Both the position numbers and the translations under genes were made by a program. 64,000 bases of DNA from contig DF239108.1 in NCBI GenBank assembly GCA_000507305.1, positions 250,208 through 314,207 of the forward strand, in the 5' to 3' direction. This document shows, in pieces, positions 27,601 to 42,600 of the stretch. Below the pieces are notes generated by a model. That model saw only the letters and a program-made list of their open reading frames with translations, did no database searches and had not been told where the DNA came from. Numbering within the stretch: the stretch's first letter is position 1; every line of letters begins with the position of its first letter. Origin of the DNA: Breviolum minutum Mf 1.05b.01 (lineage: Eukaryota; Sar; Dinophyceae; Suessiales; Symbiodiniaceae).

Positions 27601-30600
27601 GGTGTCATGAATGTTCCCCATCTCCCTGAAACTAACCAACACACTTTGCCTCTGAATCTACTTGGATGTCCCAGGAAGTTAGTAAAAGGTTAGCTGGTTG
27701 GTGGTTTCAACCCATCTGAAAAAATATGCTCGTCAAATTGGATCATGAAACCCCACAAATCGGGGTACAAAATAACAAATCTTTAAAACCACTACCTAGT
27801 TAGTAAAAGGTTAGTATCACTGGGTTATAAACCCCAAATATCTCCCATATTGGGGTCATAATCCAACGGTACCAACCATTTACCAGCACTTCCAACGGCA
27901 AATCCAAGCAATGGAACCCCCCCCAACCTTCGCCGTATTATCAAAAGATCCGGTCAGGATTTTGTCACCATCCGTGTTGAAGTTCAGTGAAACAATCTCA
28001 GCCTCAGAATTTCACGGGCGAAAACCCAGTCATAAATCAGGGGTGAAATACCCCCATTTTTATATGGGTAAAATGGGGCTGAAATTTGACCCTACTTATA
28101 GGGGTTACAACTCGTAACTGGTGGTTGAACCACCCGTGTGAAAAACATTAGTCAAAATGGGAATCTTCCCCAATTTTTGGGGTGAAAATAAAAAATATTT
28201 GAAACCACCACCCAGATATGATATACCCTCTGCTAAACTAACATAGCAATGGAACGTCACCAGGTTCAATAGGAAATACATCTTCAAAGGGTCCACTTCC
28301 ATTGCCATATTAGTTCACCAGTCTGTATACCCCAAATCACCTTGTATATATATCATGGTAAAGGAGTTACATTTTTTCAAACCACCTTTTTTAGTATCTA
28401 ATCTACGTTTGATTTCTGGAGGAGGGGATAAACAAAGCAAACGCCAGCCCTGCCAAAAACAAATTGTGTCTCAAGTGTCCAAACGTGTCAAAGTTTAATA
28501 CATAGCACACAAGTTTACCATACAAATGAACCTCTGATCTGCGGCCACGTATCATGGTAAAAGGGTCTTCCAAGTATGGGCCCCATACCAGTTACAAATG
28601 GTGTTATAACTTATAACTTAGAACCATTTATAACCCCCATAAATGGCCTTATGAAATGAGTACCTGTGGTTTTTTTTTCACCGCTGCAAGTGGAGTTATG
28701 GGCCCCTGCTTATAGCTGGTGACGGGCTCACCTTGTATCATCGCAACTACTGAACATGGTAAATAGGTTTTGGGCGCTCAGTCAGGAGACAACGCCACGT
28801 GGTGTAGACCAACGTGCATTGAATACAGTAGCTTGTTGATTTTTTTTTTGAGGGGGGGCTTTCAACATCAACACCCCAGGGCAAAAATCCATGTATTATG
28901 CTACCCTCCCTGAAACTAACATAAGTCCTCGGATGATCCTCCCAGTACTATAGGATATAAATGGACTTATGACACCTATAAGGATGAAAATTTCACCCCA
29001 GGAAAACCCGCAAAAACCCATGGATTGGCTGCGTTTTTTATCAGGGCCCCCATAAACCTAAGGGCTTTCTACCCAGGGATTTCTTAGGGATTTTCATTGG
29101 CCTTCCAACGGCTACGGCTACATCTGAGAAGCCGCGCAGAATGGCCTTCCAACGATGCAATCTGCTGACCTGTATCCACCTGAAAGGAGAAACAAATGGC
29201 TGGGAGAATGTCGACACCCATGGATTTTGATGGTGTGAGGTGTGTATGTATTGTTTGTTCCATCAGAAAAAAGATGGAACAGCTCTGAAGTTTAAACAGC
29301 TCGCAATTTGCAAAAATGGTGGATTGAAGTTTGAAGATGACTTTCCTTTTGGGATGGCGCGCATTTTCAGGGGCGAGCTGTGATGAGCTGTGAAACTTCC
29401 AGGGAGTACTGTTGATGGCTGAAATATCTACCAACAAAAATTAACTACTCGGATAAGTCTCCGAATGGAAGTTAGGATCAATTGGTTCGGCTAGAATCAC
29501 TGGGGTATTGTTGATGAATGAAGCCCGTCTAACCAGTTGAGGTTGGTAGTTTTTCTCTTTATTTACAGGATTTTACACATCCCAGGTGGTGATCGCCGGA
29601 TTTCTTCCAGCAACAGTAGTAAATGGATTGATAAGATCATGATAGATATTAAGGTTATATTCAAATGATATTAAGTATGATATTAAGTATGAGTATTATA
29701 TTCAAATGATATCAAAGATGATATTAACATGATATAAAGATGATATTGATGAAGGGGTATAAAGACATCAAAGGTAGCTGGAGTTGCAACGAGTTTATGT
29801 ATCATAGTCTATCCCTTACAAATTCAACTCTTTTAGATTCCCTTTCTGATACTGTATTTGTCCTGCTTTTGTTCACTACATTTCTACTCCAAAACGGGCC
29901 GCAAATTTCATGATTCCTGTGCAGTAAGCGTGAAAAACTCCACCTCAAATGCAAAAAGGCAGCGCTTAGCATCCCCCCCAAAAATTAATCCATCATAATT
30001 GCCTACAAAGTGGGCCTAAAACCCAGTCATAAATGGGGTGAAATTACTCATATAAATGGGTAAATGGGGCTATTTCACCCTACTTATAGGGGTTACAAAT
30101 CTAGTTGGTGGTTGAACCAACCCATTTGAAAGATATGAGTCAAAATGGAAATCTTCCCCAAGTTTTGGGGTGAACATGAAAAATATTTGAAACCACCACC
30201 TAGAACTGCATTTCTGACTGGTTTTCGAGGCCCACCTTTGTAATATGTAATACAGGGTTTGCCATAATCACCTGAAACAACCCTAAAAAATAGGAGAAAC
30301 CCTACAACACCAAGGGACACTACGTGTCAATCTTTAGGGTTGATTTTCCCATTTAACAAGGTCCTTATGGTGGACCCCGTAATATATGTAATGGTGCAGG
30401 CTTTGGGAAAAAATCGGCCCCCCAAGAAATTCAATATAGATACCCTCCAGGAAACGAACATATCTCCCTGATAAGATCTGATAAGGCATGTTTGAGTCGA
30501 TGCTTTTCCTTTTCCCAAGGTGGGATATGTTGGTTTCCCGGAGGGTACCAAAAATGGCCACATTCAAAAGGAGTCAAACCATCATCTTGGGTATCTGGCT

Positions 30601-33600
30601 CTTAAACTTCAAGGGTGTATCATATGTTTCCCAAAACTGTGTGCGGCCTTAAAAAACAAACTGTTGAAATCTAAACTTGCACCATTTTTGAAATCGAATT
30701 CCAAATCTAGCGAACTTTTTGCCACTCACTAACAGGTCAACAGAGTCTCTCAAAATCTTCCACCCAACCGTGTCCCCGTGACCCTTTCTTTGGGCTACCC
30801 CAACATCCCACAACTTTGCAGTGTTGTCCATGCTACCAGTGGCCACATGCGTCCCCTGAAAATTGAAAAAGGTTGCCACAAGCAGCTGGGCCAAAATAGA
30901 CCAAGCAGGGCAAGCAGGGTTGCCGTCAAAAAAAGAAAGTCACATTCATTAATGTAAATCACGCCAAGGCTGATTTACCATGACTTACCTGTATTTGCAC
31001 TGAAGAAAAGAAGACATTTCACCAGATTTTGGCCAAAGACGCCACAGATTTGTTGCTCAGAGTTTTCTTTTCATCTTAAAGTGCCAGGCCATCCAAAAAT
31101 CAGTAGGACTCTAAACCATGTCAGAGAAATTAGGATGAAATCCTCCGTTGTTTTGGTGGTGGTTGCGGACAATTTTGAGCCACATGTTTGGCTCTATAAA
31201 AGGCAGCCTAATATACTCTGCCAACTCAACAACAAACAACGTTGAGGCACAACTGCGAACGCAGTTCGCATCAAACTCTTACAGGTGAAACGGTGAAACA
31301 TGACGTAACACATACAAACACTGAAATCGGGGTGGGGGTGTTTCCCCCCAAAATCATCACTAACATGTCCCCAGGAAGTTAGGATCATCTTCTTAGTAAC
31401 TGGGTTAGTAACTTAGGCACTTTAAAATGGGAAACATCAGATAATTAGAGTTATAACTTGGGGTGTCCCGCTTCCCATGTAAATACTCGCAAGGGTGAAG
31501 GTTAGGATGCCCTGGTCACCTAAAAATGTGACAAAATCCCGGTGCTGAGTTACTGGGAAGGGTGATAACCCGAGTTATAACCCACTTACAATTTGGGCCC
31601 CCTACCAGTTATACATGTTGTTGTGGGGCCCCTATAAGTAAGGTGAAATTTCACCCCCATTTACAACTGGTTTGTGGGCCAGCCCACCTTGTAGCAACCA
31701 TCATTTCCCTTCAATTTTCGGGGACATCCCCCGGGGAAAACCCCAATTCCAAAACCAGGTTATCTCGTTGGTGGTTGAACCAACCCAATTGAAAAATATT
31801 CGTCAAATTGGGAAATCTTCAGGGGTGAAAAGCAAAAATTTTTGAAACCACCACCCTAGAACTGCATTTCTGACTGGTTTTCGGGGGCCCACCTTGTAAT
31901 ATGTTATCACTGAAAAACCCCACGCCACCACCCAGGTTATTCTCCACGCCTGCACGTTGAAGGCTACACAAACAATCTCTGTGTGATGGCCTTTGAGGGT
32001 ATGAATGCACCTGAGGTTTCTAGCGGTTGGAGGGTTGATGGCAGCATACTGTTGATGGTTCAGAAATCCCATTCCCAACCACTGTTTGGATGGTGCTAAA
32101 ACCTGGTAAATAATGGGTAGATTTTCTCCATATCAACTGGTGATGGCCAGATTTCTGATCCATCAACAGTTTTATAGGTGGACATTTCAGGTGTGAATCG
32201 AGATAATAAAAGGGTTGATTTTAAAAAACACATTCTATGTTTGGACCCTCATTGAATTTTACAATGATCTCATGTTTTTCCATATGAATATATAATACTT
32301 ATATGCTATATCTATATAATACTATATATACCTCAGAAATTCATCAAAATACAGACCTTACCTATACCTATACCTATATACACCTTCCAAATGGCGCCCA
32401 ATGGTTACTTAAAGACTTGTCCATTCAACTGGTACCTATACCTTTATCTGTACCTATAGCTATACACCCCGGAAAACTAACGAATGACGAGCTTGAACAT
32501 CACATGTTTTTTTTATTCAGTTATACATCTTCAAATGGTTGTTTTTCCCATGTTTTCCCACTTTCATGTTAGCTTTCGGGGCTGTACTGTACTGCCTATT
32601 CCTGAGCTGTCGCACTGGCCAGTATTGGCATCCCAAAGTTTCGCTGTCTTGTCGAAGCTGCCAGTCACAATCTGACCACGGAAACGGTGTCACAGCAAGG
32701 CTTGGAACCCCCAATGGTTTGGATAACAAAATCCCAAACGACCACCTGAAATATCATGTTAATATCATCTTTAATATCATTTGAAAATCATACTGATACT
32801 TAATACCATACTTAATATCATTTGGATATCACATGAATATCTATCATGATCTTATCTATCCATTTGCTACTGTTGATGGAAAAATAAAAAATCCGGTGAT
32901 CACCACCTTGGATCTATAAAATAACGCCCATAAATTAATGGGTTAACCTACCAACCTCAACTGGTTTGCCAGATTTTTTCCATCAACAGTATGGGAACAT
33001 ATTTGCAGCTGTTTGTTTTGATGAATCACCTTCACTTCGTAAATCACTCGACGGTGTTTTCTAGTTGGTGGTTGAACCAACCCATTTGAAAAATATGCGC
33101 AAGTTAAATTGGATCATCTCCCCAGGTAGAGGTGCAAATAGAAAAATGAAAACACCACCTAGTTTTTGTCTGTTTGTTTGCTTTGTTTAACGATTGGATT
33201 ACAGTAATTTTCCGCCACAATATTTCCTAGATGCTTCGAGTGCAGGGAACATCTACCTCATTATTCTCCCCCCCCCAAAAAAAAACGGCCTTGTTGTTGC
33301 CCCTTTCAATGTAGGTAAATCATCCATACATGTGGTGCATCTGGATATCTCCCCCCACTTGAAAAATGTTATCTCATATTCTTCCTCGTAGACGCGGATG
33401 TGACGTAGACAAACCCCATCGGATCATCGTAAAGGACGAAAAGAAAAAACACACACCAGACTCTGAAGAACAATTCATTGACACCATTCCCATGCCCGTG
33501 GCCAATTTGGCACCCTTCAAGGGCCAATTTAGTGGGTCCTTCCTAACATCTACGAATTCACCACACAGACACACTCAATGTATCAACTTAAAATATATTT

Positions 33601-36600
33601 ACGTACATGTCAAATTAACCACATGTGAATGAATTATATACCATACATTGAGTGTCTGGGCCAACATTAAACCCACCAATTCTTGTTTGATTAATCATTT
33701 TGATCATGTGATTTGTTGGCAAGGTTATACCAATTTAATATGTGCAGCATCCACAAAATGTTGGTGCTTGTGGGTTTGGGTGTTTGCTTGTGAGACAAGC
33801 ATCTGTGTGTGTGTGTGTAACCCCAACCCCAAAAAACGATTAAGATAGGTACAAGGCGGGCCCGTACAGAATATAAATGGGGATGTACCCCTGGGTAACT
33901 GGGGTTATTTCACCCACTATCAGTGGAGTTATTACAGCACTTTTAACTGGCAAGGGCCCACATTGTACCAAAATAATATTATTTTGGAAAAAGTCAATCG
34001 TGTTTTTCGAAACACAAAAGGGCAGACTTCAAATGTCTACATGTTCATTCTGCCGACCCTTCTTTTTTGTGACAGCACAAAACTCGATGTCTCCCCCACA
34101 TGAACCACCGAAAAAAAAAACTCTTACTTTCCATTTTTCTAATTATTTAATAGGGATCCTTATAATCTTTACAATTTATAATGGTTTATTATCACCCCCA
34201 TATAATTGGGTAGGATTTCATCCATGAACAACCCCTTTTTTCATAGCTCAAGAACAACTCAGTTTTGACTCACCAATTACGGCTCAAAAAAAAAACACGA
34301 TGCCAACACCTTATCTCCGAAGGGATTGTTAAAGGCAATTGCATAGACCACATTCCTTGATGGTTTTTGGATCCCACAGAGGATCCTGTGTTGTTGTTAT
34401 CGTAGATTTGCTTCTTCCATGGTGGGAAAATAAAGCAACAAACAAATGGTGGTGATGTTTTTGGTGACTTAGTGATTTACCCTGGTAGAATCCGTAAAAA
34501 ATCATCTAAAAAACATAGAAAAAGCAAATCCAGGTCCAAGTTGGTGTTTTTCTCGGTGATTGTTGTTGGATCATTTGTTGCTTTTCGTGTTTGTTGCTGG
34601 AACCTTCCTAAAAATAAGTATATATACATTCCTCACCCTTCGCTTTAAAACACATTATTGCTTCACTTTATTTTCAGCTGTTTTCAAGAGTTTCTTGGAT
34701 TTCTTTAAATATTATGATTCATGAGACTGCAAATCACCATGTTGGTAAACACTTGAGATAATCTAGTTGGTGGTTTCAACACCCTTGAAAATATTAGTCA
34801 AACTGGGAATCTTCCCCAAATAGGGGTGAAAAAAAAAATCTTTGAAACCACCACCTAGTAATGTGTGTTTCTCTTCCACGGTAAATTCATCACCATCTGA
34901 CTAGTGCGACCCACCCTCACCTTGTTGTCCATTGCTCATTTGCTCATCACTAAGCACAGCCAAGCCATTTATGGGAAATATGTGCTTAATATTGTTCCCA
35001 ATCATCTTTTTGCCAAGCAAACAACAAGAATCTAAAACAGAAAACCTCAGAGATGACTGAAGAAATGTTGTATTTGAGTAACGTTCAAAACCCTGTTGAC
35101 ATTCCATTGAATCCTGGTTGTTTAATTAGGGATCCTTATTTCATGGCTTATGAAATCATCCCCACATAACTGGGTAGGATTTCATCCCCTAAATAACCCA
35201 ACCAACCAGGGGCCCTTTGTTCATTGCTCATTTGGAGGCCCTCCATGGGAACCCATGGATCTACACCCCTGGGAACCAGCATGCGGAAATCTCATCACAC
35301 CCAGGATGACGACTGACGTTTTTAGGGTCGAGAATCCCCACTCTAAACTAGGCAAAACTTAGGTCCCAAACGCCAAAAATATCAACTTTTAGTGAATTAC
35401 CCACCAAATTCAAAGGGGCTGGCTGGCTAAAGGGTACAAAGGGACGAAAAAACCCAAGATTTGCCAAGGAAACCTTTAAAAATGCCAGCGCTAGTACTGG
35501 GTGGGACCTTGTGAAGACACTCATCGACTAAAAACGTTTCCCAGGGTTCCCTAAATGACCATAGTTTGGATCAGCCAGTGGTTAATTGCTGGTTTGAGGC
35601 CCCGGTGGTTTGGGATTTAAAAAGGGTGCCCCTTAAGTAACAAGCCCTTTTATTAGGGGATGATAGGAATCCAAACCAACAATTAACCATTAGCTGATTG
35701 GATAACACCTGAAAAAAACACCAAACTATGCTGTACCATTAAGTAACTTATCTAAGAATAGCATGGAATAGCTAGTTATTATGATAAGTGGCCACCTCGC
35801 AACACAAATTATCTCCCTGGCATATTGATAAACCAAAATGTACCATAAAAAAGTAAACATCATCCATCCACAATCATGGTTCAGTGGAAAAATGGAAGCA
35901 CCCCCTCATTGCGTTCTAGGGGGATCCAAACACTGTCAGCTGAGGACGTGATTGGACCCTCCACTCAAGTATCTGACAATATTCACCAAACATTTCAGGT
36001 ACCTAAACTGGAGGAATCCTCACCTATATCGGGCTGTATGTAAGGCTTAATTAGTAAGGGAAAAGCTACCCCCCAAAAATAGCCTTTTATAAGGTTCTTT
36101 CGTACCTTCATTTTTGAGTACCTGAAATTTTTGGTGAAATATGTGGCTGGACTGACGTTCCTGTGATTGGATCACTACCCCATAGCATCCATGTATTATG
36201 GTATATTTCCCTGACATATACCATAAAAATCCACCATTCATGTAGGTAAATATACCAATCCCATGGATGCTATGGGTACAGAAAAACCCAACCCGTGAAA
36301 CTCACGGTTTCTACGCCCGCTTTCGAAAATCGAAGTCGAGTGGCTTGTGACCATCCAATGTCAAGAGCTCTTCACCGCTCTGCAGAGAAGCAAGCGAGGG
36401 GATCGGCCGGCGACGGTGAAAAAAAAAACGTCAAATGGAGTCAATGGAAAAAAACGGTAAAACCAAAATGGGTCAAAGGATTTCTTGGGAAGACTGAAAT
36501 GGATGTCGTTTTTTTTAATAAGAAAAGATACAGTAGCCTGAAAAAAAAGGAAAACAAACAATATGGAAGATAATTGTCTAATACAAAGAAAAATGGACAG

Positions 36601-39600
36601 TGAGAAAAATAAGGGTAGGATCTTTGAGTTCTACTATACATGAATGTCTTGATAATTACATGTCATGGAATTTTTTGTGGGACTTTTGATGTAAACAATT
36701 GCATTCCACGGCCTTGGTTTACTCTCAATAATAGTACTGTAGCTTTTAGGAAAAGGATCCTTTTTGAATTGAATGATGTGGGTCTTTCTAGGGAGGGTCT
36801 CCACCATTTGAAATTAGCAGGGTAAAAAAATCCACGGTTGTTGAATGGCATGTTTGTTGAATGGATCAAACAATGCACTCAGTATTCCAACGCATCTGAC
36901 ATATCAAGTGTTGGCAGGGATCCAAATCCAACATATCCAACATATCCAAATCCCTTTTTTTGTTTCAACGCTGTGAACTTCAGATTTAAGTTGGTTGGTT
37001 TCCATCAGTCGGGATGTATATATATATATTTATATGAGCCACGGAAAAAAAAACTCGTACTTTCCATTGAATCCTGGTTGTTTTAAAAACGGGATCCTAA
37101 AAAAGTGGGATCCTCAAAAAGTGGTTTGTGTTTCAATCCCCATATCATTATATGGGTATTATATACGCCTAATGGGCATATATATCCCCTATACTTACAG
37201 TATACATCCTAAAGAGCCTGGGTTGTTTTCATCGACAACGTGACTCCAAGGCACGAGGGTATCCCAAACTCTGCAGGTGCGGTCGTAGGACCCAGTGATG
37301 AATTTAGAACCCGACCTCTGCGCAGGGGCGGTGGCCGTTACGTGGGAAACCCGGGGTCATGGAGAAACCCGGTGAAAACCATGGCCACAAGGGCAACAAG
37401 GGAAAATGGCTTATAATATATAGGTAAAATATTCCCTAGATGGAGCCTACATGGATCATTATACTACCTGGATCTTCTAGATATATGTCAAATTTTCAAC
37501 CTTTTGGTAGGTTACTTTGGTGAATTTCGGCACAAATTTTACACACCTGGAAGATCCAGGTATGACCAACCCAAACAATGCACTATTGTGAGGGAAAAAA
37601 CTCAAAATTACCAGCTACGATCCCTCCAAAATGGTTCAATTTTAAAGACGTGAATTCAGGATGTTTTTCTTTGTGGAAGGTGTTGAGAGTGCAGCTTCAT
37701 TGCTTAGATGGATGTGGACAGGAAACGGTTTTTCGATTTCAATTTCCCAATCGAATTGAACCTGTATCCATGGCTTCAAGCCATGGGAACCCACGCGTCC
37801 TTCATTTTTGTTAGGGTTATGGCCCATAGTTTTAGGGCAAACTTCATTTTTCGATAGGTTTTTGGGTTCCAAACAAGTTGAGCTGTAGGGGTCCCCCCGA
37901 CAATAACATTCCAGGAATCTAGTTGAACTGCTATTGTTTACTGGGAAGCAACCAAAGCATCCCAATTTTTACATAACAAATCGGACGGCTCCAAAGAGTG
38001 CATTTGGGTGGTTCCATTTTGATACTTGGAGGATCATCCCAGGACTAGTAAGTGGTTAGTAATTAACCTCCATTTATAAGCCATGGAAAGGCCATTTGGA
38101 AGGGGAATAACCCTACTTAGGGGACCTACTAACCATGGCTATTAACCACTTACTAAATGGGATGATCCTCCAAGTACAACCCCAAAAAAACAACATGAAT
38201 ACCCAAACTCAGGGTTTGGAAGAGGTGACGCCTTTTAAATACGGCCGTGTTTGGTATCTATGCTAAAATTCCTGGGGTGTACAATACACCAAGTGATTCT
38301 CAGATTTTTTTTACAACTGGGCCAGGTTCGAATTTTTGAATTTCATGCATATATCCTCGGCAAAACTTAGGTCCGGTCAAGAGGACTTATAACTTCAACA
38401 CTTTAAGGGGCTGGCTACGGGTACAATGGACTTCTTAAGGCATGCCAAGACATATCCCCCACCCATCAAGCAAAAAAATAACCCACAACTGCAGCTAAGC
38501 GATTCTTACTAAGCTAGGATAAGCTTGATGATTCAACAAAACATATTCAGCTGCAGATATTTCACTGTATCCCTATGCATCCAATGATGTTCTGAGAGTG
38601 ATTTCTTGCAACCAAAATGAACCTATGCGTTTAAGATGTGATTGGACACCCCTTCATGATCTCTGACACCGTGCGGTTGTTTCATCCCTCAATATGTGGT
38701 TATATAATCACCCCTCCACATCAACAACCAACACAAACCTCCAAAATCTTCTCCACCCCCCTTCCCCCAACAACCCACCGAAAAAAACAAACACCGCAAG
38801 TTGGCAAATATTTTCCCAAGTGACTTGTTGAAGGCACAGTTGGTCAAGGGCAAAATATGCGCACGGAGGATCTTGAACAAATAGAACCGTTGGGAATCCT
38901 GGCAGATCGATGACAAACATGGGCCCATGCAATTTTTTGGGCCCCGAGCCGATTGTTTGAATGGAATTGTATATAGGGCTATGGAGCCCCCCTCCAAAAA
39001 ATTGTCAAAAATGAATTGGTCAACTGGGGTCATTTCACCCTTCTTGTAGGACTCCATTTATAACTACATAGTATAGGGGCCCACCTTGCGGGCAAGTGCT
39101 TTAAATCGAATAAAGCAATGTGTTTTTCCCCTCCCCTCCCCTCCCAGTCCCAAAAAAAATGTGGGGCAAGCATGTTTGGGAGCCCACCAATAATTTTGTG
39201 TGTGTGGGGGTGGGATATTCGGATACAGTATAATTAAAAAAATTGGAGAAACTCTGCATCACCAAGGGACAATACCTGTCAATTTTTAGGGTTGATTTTC
39301 TCATGTAACAAGGTGATTTTGGTGGACCCCCCAATCCTATTACCAAAAAAAACATCAAAAAAATAGGGACAGACCTCAAAGAAGCTGGTGATGTAACCCA
39401 ACCCACTTGGGTAAAAGATTAGGATCAGTGGGTTTCTAACCCCAATATATACCATTTACAAGTAGTTTATAACCCATTTGCTAACCATTGATCCATCCAC
39501 TTCCATCACGGGACATCCAAGAACCCAAGTCTGGGCTGCGTCATTGAAAACAGATTCCCACAGGAATTCTCCAAGCATTCAAAACAATTGGAATGACATG

Positions 39601-42600
39601 AATTCCCATGGAATCCTGGTTGATTTAATGTTCCGGGATCCAAAAATTTCATGGCTTATGAAATATTTCAATATTTCCCATAAAACTGGGTAGTATTCAT
39701 CCCCTGTATAGAGCAAAGAACCAGGGCTTTGGTTACTGCTCAAGTCATCTATGCACAGAAAGAGTCACATGAAGATGTTTGGTGAATGTTTTTCTTCGTG
39801 AACATACCCGGTGATTTACAATATGCGTATACACACCAAAACCAACATGGAAGCGAAAAACTGGTGGTTTGTCGATGTTCTTCCCAGAGTTTACGGGAGT
39901 TTAGATGGGTTCATTTCCTGTACTCAACTGTTCATTTGCTGTACTCAACCATCTCTGTTGAGTCTGTTGAGGGTCTCGATTTTTTTCCGGAAAAAATACC
40001 CCCATCTTCCAAGCAGGACACAACAGAAATTTCCAAAACCAAGATGTCCATTCCACGGAAAAACATCATGAAAACCCTACTGATCCAATCAAATCAGTCG
40101 GCAAATCTACCCTCCCTGAAACTAACAGACATAGCCCATGAAAATCCCCATCTTTCCTGGTAAATACTATCAAAATGGTGGATTTTCCATGGCTAATGTT
40201 AGTTTCCAGGAGTGTACGTGATAGGTACCAGGAGACCATCATCTTCCCTTTAGCTGATGGCAAACCGTGGGTCCTCCTGGGAGTAAAAGTGGAGGACCTT
40301 TTAGTTAGGGTGAAACATCTCGTTTCAACCCCTACATGTTGAGTGTAATTTGGGACCTCTTGTAGAAGGTGGGCCCCTACTAGTTAGGAATGGAGTTATA
40401 AGACTTATAAGTAGGGTTATTTCACCCCAGTTTCCCATGTATAAGCCCATTTGTATGGGTGAAGCAACTCCATTTATAACTAGTACGGGCCCCCCTTGTA
40501 CCATGTTTCTTTGCAAACACGCAAAGTGCCATGTTCGTCATCCTAACCCAAACATCTGTAAATTTGCAGATACATCCAAGGGATCCGAAAAAAGGGGACT
40601 CCCAAACACCAGCAACGAGTTTTTGTGACCGTTTTTTTGGGGGGGTGCAACTACCTTCCGACATTAACACCAGACCTTGTTGTCAATCTTCTCCATCAGC
40701 TTGTAAATCATCCCTCTCAGTGTTTCCTTTCCAGTCATTCCGGTGATTGCGATCGCTAGGGGAAAATTCCGAAAAATCGTCCTGGTTCAAGGTGGGCCCC
40801 TACGATCGTTAATGGAGTTATTTCACACATATCAAAATGGCCTTATCAATGGGTAACTCGGGTGAACCAAAACCCTACTTATAGCTACATGTATTTATTA
40901 TCGTAGAGGCCCACCTGGTGATGCTATCTTTTTTTCGTAGAGATCCCCACTGATCCCTAGGTTCATGAATCGTTGATTTGTGTAAAGATGATGTCTTTTT
41001 AGTTATAGGAATCTGGGCAGTTTATCATAAATCCTTGCCCTGAATGTTTTGGCCGTTTTCCTTTTCATATGTTTTGGCCATTTTGGGTAGGATTCGCTTA
41101 CTGTTCACTACCTTTTGGGGGTGACTACTCGGCGGAGGTCGCTATAAACCGCCTAGAAAAAATACCAAATCAAATGGATGGGTTTATGTCGCTCTCAGCC
41201 GGATGCCTCACGATCTTCGGATCATGACATGCATCTGCCCCTTTTATGGAGGAATCCCATCATGAAAATACCCTTTCAAAAAACAAGTTGGAGGGATCAA
41301 AACCCATGAAGTCTTAGGATTTGAACGTCTTTCTTCTACGACCCTCCAACAGACGGGTTGCAAAAACCTCTATAACAGGGGTGTTTTGGGGTCCTCAAAA
41401 TAGCCATTCTTGAGGGGTCGGGATTCTTAGGGTACTAAGTCTTAGTAATCCACAAAAGTTTAAAGGTTAGCCATTGGCTGAAGGAGACTCTGAAAACATT
41501 GCCCACTGGAATTCCGTTGGGCAAAACTTGTCATGACTGCGAGTGAAAACAATTACGCCTTCAAAAAACATATTTTTCATGCAGAATACCATGAACCGAA
41601 CTGATATACGACCAACTGTTTTTGGATTTGTTTGAATTTTACATCTTCAGTCAGAAAAAGGCGATTAGAAGATTAGGAGAAGTCATCAAAGATATGTTCA
41701 GTGTACTTAGTGTATTGGACTATAGGCAAACAAATCTGGTTGTTTCGGTGTGCATAGTGAATTACACTACCCGCTTACATAGGGACTATAACGAGCTACT
41801 ACAGAGATGCGAAGCCTATCAACCGGTATGATCGAATGTACCCTTCAGAATCATTGGAACCAGAAATAGAAAGGTTTGTATGAAGCTGCGATTTGACAAA
41901 AAGTATCAGTGCTTTCTTTGTCCCAATTACCCAAGGATTTTGCTGAGTTGTCTAATAGTTAATCGTTCAAAGTTAACTGTTAGTCCGGATTTTACCCTAG
42001 ATAAGGAAATTGACTTTTCCTACCAAATCTTTCAGGAAGGATCTGAACTCGTCCTTTTCCGTAAGCTTGAATTTGAAGTTTGACGAAAATAGCCGCTCAC
42101 CTCGTCGTCATCACCATTCTTGCGTTTTGAAACTTTCGCTTCTGTGTGCGCCTTAAGGCTTCGGAATTTTCTCATTGGTGGAAGTCAACACCTCTGCTTC
42201 CTCATCCCTCCCAACGAAACGTGCAATTTTCTCATCAAACAATGTGCGTCGCGAAATTCTGTGCCGTTTTTCGTGATGGGGCAGATTTCTTCCAACATTT
42301 TTCTCTCGCTTTTCGTGAGAAAAGGCCAGTAAATCGCCTTTCCGCACATTCTCATGCATGAAGATCTTTAGCTCTCGAAGTCTATAGAGTAGTCCTCGAA
42401 GAAGCTTTCAGATATTAATCTGATTTGTCTGAATCAATCGTCAAAGAAACATCGCTTTCTTTGGCCCAATTGGAGGTGATCCAAATTCTGTTTTTTGTTG
42501 AGGGCAGATGTCATGTTGGATCAAGCGTTGATCTGCTCATCCGAAATGTGTAGCAGTTGCAGCTGGGAAGGGTGTCTCAGTAGGATTCGCTTACTGTTCA

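Noticed and set aside
33374-33574. Minus-strand ORF with KLATGMGM, briefly considered a WD exon
   Set aside because: It lacks the WD strand, and DAW1 exons 9 and 10 already join in frame without it.
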